Below are positions 12,301-22,018 of a stretch of 64,000 nt of DNA, in pieces; the stretch's first letter is position 1, and each line of letters opens with the position of its first letter. Below the pieces are notes generated by a model. The model was given only the letters and a program-made list of their open reading frames with translations, made no database searches and was not told the DNA's origin. The stretch is from Emmonsiellopsis sp. PD_33. Lineage: Eukaryota > Ascomycota > Eurotiomycetes > Onygenales > Ajellomycetaceae. The translations under genes and the position numbers were made by a program. The DNA lies in the NCBI GenBank assembly GCA_032988165.1, contig JANTQF010000099.1, positions 1-64,000 of the forward strand. Reading direction: 5' to 3'.

Positions 12301-14031
12301 CATCAGCCAGGATCTGCTCTCACGTCTATTACTACTAGAGGAATCGCATCGCCAGCAGAACCGGCGCCCTTCCACGAGAATGTATTCATTGCCCAACCAA
12401 CCAGTGTGCCTCCAAGAGGGAAGCGTGTTGGCGATAAACAGAAAACCGCTAAATCGAAGTCCGCCTCGCAAACCCCAAGTGATGCACCTGCTCGTCCCTA
12501 TCAGGAGCCCCGTTCACGAATGACTCATGGCCCTCGGGAGGCAAAGCAACCTCTCGGAAATGGTCACATCAACACTGCCAATAGCACTAAGTCCTTGGAC
12601 TTTGGATTCCTCCCAAAAGCTCTGATCCAACCACCCTTGTCATATGATAGCGATTCGTCCAGCAGCTTTAAAAGGACTAGACGATCTCCGCGTAATGCCG
12701 GGCGTTATAATTTGAAGCGTACCATGAGGGCATCATCCGATGTCAGACCGCTATCATCGGGAATGCCAGCTAACAATGCAGGTCGCCCAGTATCACCGCC
12801 CGACCAAAGGAGGCCGTTTTCTTCAGGAAGCTCATCCTCGATGCGTACAACTCTGCGCGGCCCGGCCCGGGCCGCGCATGCAAAATCCTCGTCCTTTGCC
12901 GGCCTCAAACAATCCGCGAAGCTCAATAAAGTCCCGGGTCTAAATCCAAACGCAGGGACAAAATTCAAATCTCGATCCGGTAACACTAACGATCTGGAAA
13001 GTAAGCGAGCTCATCCATTCCGGAGCCGTTACGCGGATTCAAGTGATGATGAGCTAGCCGATATGAAACTCAGTCCTGTTCGCGGTATCCCCAAGCGCCA
13101 GGGTGAGGTTGATGGAGACTCTACGGATTTAGAAGACAGCTCGGATAATGAGGCTCCCCAGAAAGTGCTAAGACGTGGCCGTCCTAATCGCACCTCCATA
13201 TTGCCAACCACGAATACTAGGTCAGTGTCCACGCCCGTTACAAATGTGGACAGTGCCCAACCGACCACGGACAAGGACCGGTCTACCAGTTTGGCCCCGA
13301 ACGAAGTAGGTGACATGCTTCACTTTCCTAAAAAGCACCGAAGCGGCCTTCTTAATCGACTTAGCCTCTCGAAACGGCGAGGTAATGCAGACAACAAAAT
13401 CCGAAAGTCTGAGCTTGACAGCGCAGCACGAAGAGATACTCCTCTAGAGCGCTCTCGATTCGAACTCCAACGTGTCAAGAATTTGAACACGAGTGGAAGC
13501 GATAGCAGAGCTTCATTTCAAGCACCAGTTACGCCCATCATTCTAGAAGAGCCTGTTGAAAAAACCGTGGACGGAGTAAGCTTTTCCTCCACGCGGCGCC
13601 GAAGCAGCGGCAGTCTATCACACTTCGCAAACCGCATAGGGTCCGGTTCATGGCCCCTGCGCCACCATGCGAACGGTACCACTTCCCAGTCACCTCCCCC
13701 CGCGCCGACCATCCCTGAGGATGCCGAGCCGCAAGACCATAATCCTAGCCCAAATTCGGATCGACCGCATACATCCGACGGTGTAATGAAGAATGCGGGG
13801 CACGATACTTCGGCCTCATTGACCGAATCGACCGAATCGCCTAATTGGACGTCGCGCTTCCGGCCCAGACTGCACACCCGGCGGGGTACGAACAGTACTA
13901 TTGACGAATTTTCCCCTGTGTCCACGCAGTCGGAAGCTGGTGTATCGATTGGCACGGCGGCACTTGGGCGCGGTGGTAGCACGAAGAAGAAATTCCCCCT
14001 TCTCAGGAAAGCTCTTGGGATGGCCCACTAA
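9353..14031 (+). CDS. large Ser/Pro-rich disordered protein (1518 aa, 2 exons)
   Basis: A short first exon (9353-9385, encoding MFRRKRGSSHQ) is joined by a 122-nt intron (GTGAGT...CCCAG) to one huge exon, 9508-14031. The N-terminus continues PINPNPSPSAQTAAAQAF and then an alanine-rich helix ending in TPTPTSVEDVQTKR (to about residue 58). The rest is low-complexity Ser/Pro/Thr/Arg sequence with acidic Ser patches (for example ESMSEESSSSDD) and basic patches (RTRRSPRNAGR), and a basic C-terminus ending KALGMAH. No enzymatic domain, membrane segment or signal peptide is seen. The conserved-looking N-terminal 60 residues resemble fungal proteins of unknown function. The Ala-rich N-terminus recalls eisosome or cell-cortex proteins, but I cannot support that. 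It is likely a phosphorylated scaffold (inference). Confidence 0.85.
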
Positions 14032-16120
14032 ACATCGTTTGACCTTCAGCCTTGTCACGCTCTCGTCCATGCCGCTATGTTTCCTATCGATGAGCGCCGC
14101 TTTCGCTACCGACGCCGATGCCTTTTATTTTACGATATATATCTAATTTGTTCCTGTTTTATATACACCTTCTTGGAAAACTATTTCTTTAATTCCTTGA
14201 TATTACCAATTTCCTTATCTTTTCGGTGATTTTGTTTCATAAGCCTTAACTGATACCACTCTTGTTTCCCTTTGCCACGCTTTTTTGTCAATACCTATAT
14301 ATACTAATCCGCTGCAATTGTTTCCCTATTTCCCTTCGTTTTGTGTTTTTGCACGCCCACCTTTCATTGTTTGCGGGGACTTCGAGCATATCACGGTCTG
14401 CTTTTTGGATACGGATGGGTTGAATTTGGGGAGCATGTGGGTTGCAGCAATGGGAGAATGGGATCTTTCTTCAAAATCTGATTGCCTATTTATTTGATTC
14501 AATAGTTTTTATTTCTTGAGGGTTACCATTCATAGATAGCTTTTTTTCTGTATTTCTGTTCATGGCATATTGGCACGCCAACCTTATTGCCTCTGTTTCT
14601 CTACCATATGGAACGCCTGGCTGCTGAGCCTTGACGCCTACGATCTAATATCTTCTTTTCCTTTCCGACGCCTCTCTTTTGGCTTGCATTTTCTGGAAAT
14701 GATGTTTTTGGATTCATAATCTTGGGCTTGTTTCTGTTTACCATCCGCTTGAATACCCGTACCAACATTATTGATCCGGACAAATTAATGCATATATTGG
14801 CTTTCGGACATTCTCTCGCGCATATTCAGTTCATGAATCCAAAACAAAGCTTCGTCATCAAAAGAGTTGCCACCGTCTGAGCGAAATACACCGCTAAACC
14901 AAGACGGTCTGGAACGTTCAAAAGTGAGTCCTCCCGCTTTGGTTAGTGCCAAAATAGATCTTGTTGCTTATCCAACTCATCAGCTTAGCTTGCTTGCTGA
15001 AACTTGGCGGAAGAGGTGGAGCCCAGTTGACATAGCAACGTGTGGGGAACAGGTCCTGCTTTGCCCACACATTTTTCAGCCCTTCCCAGCCTCCCACCAG
15101 ATGTTGTTTTCTGGTGGCTGGGGGCGGGTGGTTGGGGAGAGGAAGTGGGAAGCGAACGGGACAGCGGTTACCGTACCATTGAACCTTCCCGAGGTTAAAA
15201 CACGGAAAGAGTCTGGAGAAGAGATGTAATCTCCGTACGGAAAACTGGGGTTAGAACTTATTAGGATGGTGATTGATATCTGGTGGTTGGGAATGTGAGG
15301 AGGAACAGACGTCTGTATGGGGCTTGATGGGGTCTCGGTGGCGGTAAGTGGCTCCTTTGTGATAGCGCAAGCACAGATCAGCCAGCCCAAGCTTGAGTTC
15401 TTTTTGTGCCTCGGGCGGGTACAACAGGGCAGACAGATCCAATGGCGGGAGTCCACGATGACCAACGGAACGATACAGCTGCCGGTCAAGGGTGAAATCG
15501 AATATGCGGGAAGGGGAGAAGCTAAAGAATTGGTGGCAGGAGACGAAGGGGATTGAACTCGCTGTGATGTCTGCAGCAGGACAAGACATTGTCAATTCTC
15601 CTCCAGGAGAAACAATGCCCTTGTCTCTGATATGGCCAGGGGAAGCTGCGGCGATGAAGCAAAAATACGCTCTCCAGCGACGGCCGAGGCGGCGTAACGG
15701 CATTACCGGTAACAATCATGTGACAATCGACGCTAGCCGGATTGCGGAATGCGCTAGGCCGGGATGGGGCTAGCGTTATTTACCTGTCTTACCGCATCGA
15801 GACAAACATAAACAAACAACAAATATGCTGCCGCATCAGACCAATCACCAGCACGACTCCCAGCCTCCCGCCCGACGTCAAATATCCTCGAGGCCCCCAG
15901 CCTGCTGAACTCTTCTTCCTCTTCCTCTTCTTCTTCTCATCCTCACTCTGTTCCAACAAACCCCCATATACCCTTCCCCCTTCCTCATCAACCCCATATA
16001 GATTTCGAATTGCAAGAACTGATCTAGTTCTTCCTTTCACCCCTCCGCTTCCCCCTTTTCAAATTCAAGAGACAGCAGTCTTTTCTTGTCTCGCCTTTCG
16101 GGTTGTTCTTGGACACTTGA
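14032..16120. other. intergenic plus hex1 leader, no other gene seen
   Basis: The first part is T-rich and looks like the 3' region of the large gene. From about 15900 the + strand becomes strongly pyrimidine-rich (TCTTCC repeats), a typical leader for a highly expressed fungal gene, here hex1. Frames at 14867-15229 (+) and 15076-15715 (-) have no family features and were not accepted. Confidence 0.5.
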
Positions 16121-16449
16121 AAGGCATTCGAGGAAGGACGCCTCAGGACAGTCAATCTGGACTTTGACGCCCGCGTCCCCATTCCCTTCAGTGTCTTCCC
16201 GTCGTCGTACCGGAGTGACACTGTCTCTGAGACTACTCATACTAGAGTAGAGGGAGAGGTCAAGTTAGCAGGTGCTTCGCGCGTCGGACGGGAAGATACT
16301 GGATACGAAGGCCCGCTCCCATCCCATTCCAAGCAGGAGGTTGACATCCATATCCACTCTGACCGCCGACCCACCCGTTACGAGGACATCTCTGGCCACG
16401 AGGAATATCCCCGCAGCCGTTATCCCGAAGTAGAACTCAGCCGCGAAAG
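16121..16449 (+). other. in-frame upstream coding region of hex1 lacking an ATG
   Basis: From the TGA at 16118-16120 to a donor at 16450 (AG|GTAGCC) the frame is open for about 109 codons. It joins the hex1 frame exactly through a 66-nt intron (16450-16515, acceptor TTTCCAG). The translated region is rich in Arg, Glu, Tyr and His (for example VDIHIHSDRRPTRYED), like the residues that follow in exon 16516 onward, so it looks truly coding. It contains no ATG, so a further upstream exon, or a non-AUG start, would be needed to use it. Long N-terminal extensions of HEX1 are known in several Eurotiales (recalled, not checked). Confidence 0.6.
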
Positions 16450-16498
16450 GTAGCCTACCCGTTTTCCTTCAATTAATTTTTTTTTACAAGTTGAATTC

Positions 16499-17446
16499 AT
16501 GCTGATATTTTCCAGATACTACGGTAACACCGACCGCAAAGCGTGGGAAACCCAGCTCGATATCACTGAACGTGAATATCGCCAGCGCACCGACCCCCGT
16601 TACGAGGTAGAATATCAAAGCCGCCCTAACCAGGTCCGCGAAATCGATCCCTCCTTCAACAACCAGCAGTACACCTCCATCGACACCCACGGAAGCCCCG
16701 TCCACACTGCCGAGGTCGACTACCACGCCCAAGGCAGCACCCGCACCCAAGCCGATATCCACGTAGACCGTCAAACCGTAATCGAAGACCAACCCGTCCG
16801 CAAAATGGGTTACTACGACGACGAAGGCCAATATCACTCCTTCCGCCGGGGCGTTGAGCGCGCCGCCGACCGCGTCCTTCACCCGTTCCACCATCACGAT
16901 CGCAAAGATGACCATGTTAGCGACGAGCGCGGCCCCACTCGCGTTAGCAACGGGGTCCGCGAGTCCGTCCGCGTCGTGAGCCCTCGTGGCGGTCACCCAC
17001 CAGAGACTATTACCATCCCCTGCCACTTCATTCGGGTCGGCGACCTGCTGATCCTCCAGGGCCGTCCCTGCCAAGTCATCCGCGTCTCCGTCTCTGCACA
17101 GACTGGCCAGCACCGCTATCTCGGTGTCGACCTGTTCACTCGCCAGTTGCACGAGGAGTCCAGCTTCGTCTCGCATCCTTCCTCATCTGTTGTTGTGCAG
17201 AGCATGCTTGGCCCAGTCTACAAGACCTACCGCATCCTGGATATCCGCGATGACGGACGCATCGTCGCCATGACTGAGACTGGTGATGTCAAGCAGGGCC
17301 TGCCTGTTGTTGACCAGGGCAACTTGTACAACCGGATCAGTGATGCCTTCTCCGAGGGACGTGGAAGTGTTCGTGCGTTGGTTATTAACGATGGCGGACG
17401 TGAGTTGGTGGTTGATTATAAGGTTATCCATGGCTCGAGGCTGTGA
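16499..17446 (+). CDS. hex1: Woronin body major protein HEX1
   Basis: HEX1 self-assembles into the crystalline core of Woronin bodies, peroxisome-derived organelles that plug septal pores after hyphal wounding. The C-terminal domain (about residues 165-315 of this model) contains the family blocks ITIPCHFIRVGDLLILQGRP, GQHRYLGVDLFTRQLHEES and VAMTETGDVKQ. The protein ends SRL, a PTS1 signal. An internal ATG at 16805 starts MGYYDDEGQYHSFRRG, the usual start of the short form. The ATG at 16499 lies inside the intron described upstream, so it is used only if that intron is retained. Three forms are thus possible: a long spliced form, this one (315 aa) and the short form (about 213 aa). Identity is certain; the start is not. 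Confidence 0.95.
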   Translation: MLIFSRYYGNTDRKAWETQLDITEREYRQRTDPRYEVEYQSRPNQVREIDPSFNNQQYTSIDTHGSPVHTAEVDYHAQGSTRTQADIHVDRQTVIEDQPVRKMGYYDDEGQYHSFRRGVERAADRVLHPFHHHDRKDDHVSDERGPTRVSNGVRESVRVVSPRGGHPPETITIPCHFIRVGDLLILQGRPCQVIRVSVSAQTGQHRYLGVDLFTRQLHEESSFVSHPSSSVVVQSMLGPVYKTYRILDIRDDGRIVAMTETGDVKQGLPVVDQGNLYNRISDAFSEGRGSVRALVINDGGRELVVDYKVIHGSRL

Positions 17447-19369
17447 GCGCTAGATTCCCTGATTGATATTTTGAAGCGAAAGACTTTTGTGTGCCTTTCC
17501 TGTTTTTATATTGTTTTGTTTTCCCTGTGTGATTAAGAAAATTGGAAAAAAAGAAGGGGATGGAATGAACGCCAACAAATTACGAATGTCAAGAATTTGA
17601 TTCCCTCTTTTGGATAGGGGAAAGTAATGGATGGAATGAAATGTTTTTTTTGGTTTTGATACTTTGCTTTCTTGTTTGGTCATTCATGCCTGTACTCTCC
17701 TTCTCAACCTGTGTATCTAACTAACTAAACCTGGAATACTATTCATGTGCAACTGCTAACTGTCTACATGATGAGTTCAACTGGATCAAACTGAAACTAA
17801 AGAGAGGGGATGGAAAGAAAAAGCTAGTTGAAATTAATTCGCTCGGTGTGGTTTTACATTTAGTTGTTGCTTAGCGGGCAGACCTATCGATCTCAGCGTT
17901 TAAGGCAAGGAAAGGAAATACGTAAACTTATGTGAATAGATGGCTTCATGGCATTGCTGTTAAGTCTGTCTGCCCTGCTCATTAGCTGATGGCATATAAA
18001 TACCAACCTACATTTTATAATCCTTATGGGGATATACGGATTTCTCCAAAATATAGCGTGTAGCTCCCTTCATCTACCTCGCCCTCAGGGTGGCAGTCAG
18101 TTTAAATTTCCGAAACTAAATGAAATCCTGCTTCTAGGCATGAGGTTAAGATAAGGGCTGTAAATTTATTGTTCATAAGCTTGTTAAGGATGTTCTTGTT
18201 ATTGGAGGGTGTAAGGCAACTGTGGTAGAATAGAAGTATATATATTTATATTTATTGGGACATTGAGGCTCCCCACTCCCGGGGGTGGCGGGGCTGCTGC
18301 GAGAGAATGCATGACTTGATAGAACAGGAGTTTGAAAATGGATAGAAGAATGTATGGAGTAGGCGAAAAAAATGGAGAAAGGCCTCCCCTTTTTAAACGG
18401 CGGTCTCGCTGTTCTGCCACCTTGCGAGTATCAATCACACTACGTCGCCTCGCCACGACGATGATAATCACCAGTGGAAAAAGGGTTTATGCCTCATACC
18501 GGAACGAGATGGCTATTGGTCGGGTCTCACCTGCGAGTATCACCACCCCCCCCCCGGCCCACGACGAGGATATTCACCAGTGAATAACCTCTTCTTGGCA
18601 AGCCCATGCGACCAAGGCCAAAGCAGCATTCTTCAACCGCAGGAGTTGGAGTGGAAACCATGGAGCTGGTATCAAGTGGTCTGTATCGAATGAAACATCG
18701 ATATAGGACCCTCGGCGTAGCGGGCAAATTTCCGGGGAAATATATGCTGCATCCTCTTCGTAGTAGTGGAGACTCCGGGGGATGCTGAGCTTGGTAGAAC
18801 AATAGTTGACAAGAGGTCCCCGACTGCAGGGCAAGGGCTAGGGGAGTATCTGGGACCGTGGTCGACTGAGAGACACGTCTCCTCGTAGTAGCTCTTGGTA
18901 GCCATCTCTCTCGGGGGTCTTTCTGGATAGCGCTGACAGTTCCATCATAACTATCCCTGGTGGGATGGGGATGCATCAATGCTCTGAGAGCGGCTGGTTG
19001 GTTTGATGGTGTAGATTGTACATGAGAGGCCTTTCTCCACGTGTATACATACTGGTGGTTTTTCTCGCGTGTAAGCAAGGTGTGCTGAAAAAGTTAATCC
19101 CCAAGCAGTTGGAACTGTATGCGATTCTCGCATGTCGAGAATGGCGGAGTCAAGGGGCGAACGCCGACGTTAATATTCCATGAAATGAAACCCTGCCCAA
19201 CTTGCAGAACACTGCCAGTAGTTCAAATCAAGTGAGGCTCTAAGGGGGAGTCCCCAAAGTCATGAATCGGCCAAGCGATGTACGTTTTCTACACAGAACG
19301 TGCCATTACAGCCGCCGTGAATATGAAGCAAGCGCCCGTAGACTCATTGTCCGTGGATCCTCCTGATTA
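17447..19369. other. convergent 3' region, no gene seen
   Basis: 1.9 kb between the convergent hex1 and HNH genes. It holds the hex1 3' region and a pair of imperfect direct repeats listed separately. A 183-codon minus-strand frame at 18527-19078 was judged non-coding because it has no family feature, lacks domain structure and overlaps the repeat. Confidence 0.5.
18418..18582. repeat. pair of imperfect direct repeats, about 55-60 bp each
   Basis: Copy 1 is about 18418-18476 and copy 2 about 18528-18582. Both start CACCT(T)GCGAGTATCA and end in a shared ACGACGANGATA-TCACCAGTG block, with a more variable middle (poly-C in copy 2). Start-to-start spacing is 110 bp. Origin unknown; it could be an old tandem duplication. 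Confidence 0.6.
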
Positions 19370-20801
19370 TCAAACCACGCCATCAAGCCAGCCACCCATT
19401 CTCAAGGTAACTATGCGACCTAGCTCTGCAGATCCATCACTTCTGACGGCCACCTCTTCCATGTGGTGAATTATCCGATCAATGTACCCTCCTGCAGCAC
19501 TAAGTTCAAGGATGGTACCAATTGCATGGTGAAGAGCAAGCAATTTTGGTGATGGAGGATCAATTGTGTGGTTGGGCGAAAGAAATAAGGTACGTGCCAC
19601 GGGAAGCTTGAACATGTTCGAGATAAATGGCCGTGGTGCTTGTATCTTGTATGTGTGGTTTAGTTGGCTTGGGTCACCATGTAGGGCTTCAAAAGTAATG
19701 CGGAAGAGACCGAAATTTTTATGGACATGGGGTGCCAGAGATATGGCATTGAAGGGACGATCAATATTTGGGCCTTCAATAAGGCGTACCACCCCAGGCT
19801 CAAACATGTTAAGTATGGACAGGGCAGTCATTTTCGATTTACTCTGAACAAGAGTTAGGGAACAGTTTTAGTCCGCCATTGGAGGGGGGGTCTCAACATA
19901 CCAACTGCAGCGTACCATCATCTGACTTGGCTGACATTATAGAATGAGGTATGATATGAGCCACTTCTAACTCATCAAAGACATCCAAGCTAGAATCCAG
20001 TGGGTGACCTTCATCATCCTTTACATTCATGGGGTCCTTCTCTGCTCTAGAGATAGCTTCACTTCCATCAAACACCCGAGTCACCACGCATCGATGGTGG
20101 TCACGGATGAGACAATCCCGGCGAAGAGTTGATAACCTAGCAGAGGATCCAATGACATTCTCAAGTGCAGGGCCTGTTGAGGAAGCCCTGCTTGGCTGCT
20201 GTGTTTTGGCGCCTGCTGCCTTCACTGTACAGTATTTAGCAAGAAGAAGAATAACAACCAGAGGCTAGGAATTCATACTTGGTAGAAAAAAGTGCTGAAA
20301 AAGATGCTCTGCAAATGAGTCTATTGCACCCTCTGCTTCTCTCTTCAATGATGCAGGGGCAGTTTGTGAGGTGAAACCATGGAATCTCATCAATCCTTGT
20401 TCAAAGCTTGGTTGTAGCTCGAGGTCTTGAGTAGTATTGTCATCATCAATGTTATCACCATCGACAAAGAGGAAAAACTGCTGTAAAAAGGTATCCTTAG
20501 AACGGGAATGTTCATAGGTTAAGTGGACTAGAGTAGCCTTCTTATAAGGGCTTGTGCCCTGCAAGGATTCTGCATGGCTGATAAGCTGGTTGAATGTGGT
20601 TTCAGCCTCTCTCTGCTGAGCTGCTGTTAGAGGCGCAGCGGCGAAGTCGAGAATCTGTTCAAGGGATACCAGGTGCCGATGATGGGCGGCAGACTCGCCG
20701 CCGGCTGCGAAAAGCGGGAAGGAGAAAGAGGACATGTTTGGAGGCTCGGGTAATACATAGTGTAGGACTGGTGATGGCTTGATATCAAGATTTCGTTTCA
20801 A
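19370..20801 (-). CDS. fungal HNH nuclease-domain protein (439 aa, 3 exons)
   Basis: Minus-strand exons 20801-20279, 20224-19902 and 19843-19370, with introns of 54 and 58 nt. The N-terminal half is a helical region of unknown fold. The middle carries the fungal HNH pattern: LRRDCLIRDHHRCVVTR (C212, C219), a linker rich in Asp/Glu, then EVAHIIPHS (H264, H268), followed in exon 3 by FNAISLAPHVHKNFG, which supplies the Asn and final His. This matches the HNH_2-type domain found in many stand-alone fungal proteins. Nuclease activity is plausible but undemonstrated for the family. An ATG at 20735 (MSSFSF) is an alternative start. No transposon or restriction partner is nearby. Confidence 0.89.
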
Positions 20802-22018
20802 TGAACTATGGCGCGGACCGCAGCATCGTTTTTCCGGCCGACGCCTAGCCGCTAGTGCCTTGCCAGAGATCTGCTAGTTACGGGCACCCCTCTGGTGAAT
20901 GAATTAGATACATCAGAGACCAACCATCTTCAAGGACGGATATTTAAATCAAAATACACTGGTTTCCTAAGATTGGTAAATAATTAGAGGTTAGACATAC
21001 ACACATACACACATATAACAATTATTTAAACGCATCACAAGTTCCCATGTCAAAAGGCGGAAGGAATGGAAGGAAAGAGTCAATATTATAACAAAGACAA
21101 ACTTCTTTTGTTCAAATTAAATTGGAGAGGAAAAAAAAAAGCATATATAAAACAAGGGGTTCTAACAATAGATAGATGAAAAGAAATGCCAGGCTGACAG
21201 ACAGAACAATTAAAACAAAAAACACCAGGTAAACTTAAAACACAAAAAAAAAACACCACCTGCCAGTAGTTAATAAAACATTCCAATTCACCCCCCTCAA
21301 CCCCTTAGCCTGCCTGGCATGATAGATTCCCGCCCACCAAGCACCGTAAACTCCGACGATTATATTATGTTAGGTATGTATTGCAAAGCCAGGAGGATAT
21401 GTTAATGAAGATAAACTGGTAAAACAGAGTGGAAAAGGCAAGAGGAGTAAATAAACGGTAAAGCGGAGAGAAAGCTTTCAGAACAAATGTCAAGAGTAAT
21501 GAAAAGAGAAGGATGAGGAGGATGTAAAGGAGCCGACCCAGGATATATATAGTATGTCCTCGTTATCGGCGGAATATTTCTTTCATTCCTCACCGAACAT
21601 GAATCAGTTAGACGGCCGGCTCTGGCCTGGGTCGTTCTGGGTTGTATGTGTGGACGTAACGAATCAGAGCTAGAGTCCAACCAAAGTATATCGCACGGAA
21701 CTCAGGCGGGAAACCCGGGTGGGAAAAAGATGAATTTGATAATGGCGAATATCGTCGTGAAGTCGTGAAAGAGAAGTGGAAGCAGAGGTATATGTAGTGT
21801 TTGAACTCCCCCATTTGTACAGTACAAAACAGGAATATGACGGTAAGAGAAGGGGATTGTTGTATATGTAGGGCGACGCATCTATCGTACAGGGCACCGG
21901 TATCGTATCGTTTGAATGGAAAAGAGGAGGTTGGAATATAAAATGCAGAAAGTCGAAGGACGAAAACCGACTTCAATCGTAAGAAAATCCGTGTCTTGCT
22001 TGTAAATTTCTCGTCTCA
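20802..22018. other. intergenic, no gene seen
   Basis: 1.2 kb between two minus-strand genes: the HNH gene promoter and the 3' region of cti6. The sequence is AT-rich at 20940-21290. Unsupported minus-strand frames at 21402-21976 are pyrimidine-rich when read on the coding strand and show no family. Confidence 0.5.

Noticed and set aside
15251..15715. 154-codon minus-strand frame upstream of hex1
   Set aside because: No recognisable domain, no splice-supported partner, and it overlaps other equally long frames on both strands.
16484..17176. 230-codon minus-strand frame across hex1
   Set aside because: It is antisense to the certain hex1 coding region and reads open because of codon bias; composition (Ala/Val/Asp) is typical of such shadows.
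18527..19078. 183-codon minus-strand frame between hex1 and the HNH gene
   Set aside because: No family motif, overlaps one repeat unit and poly-C, and lacks plausible neighbours to splice to.
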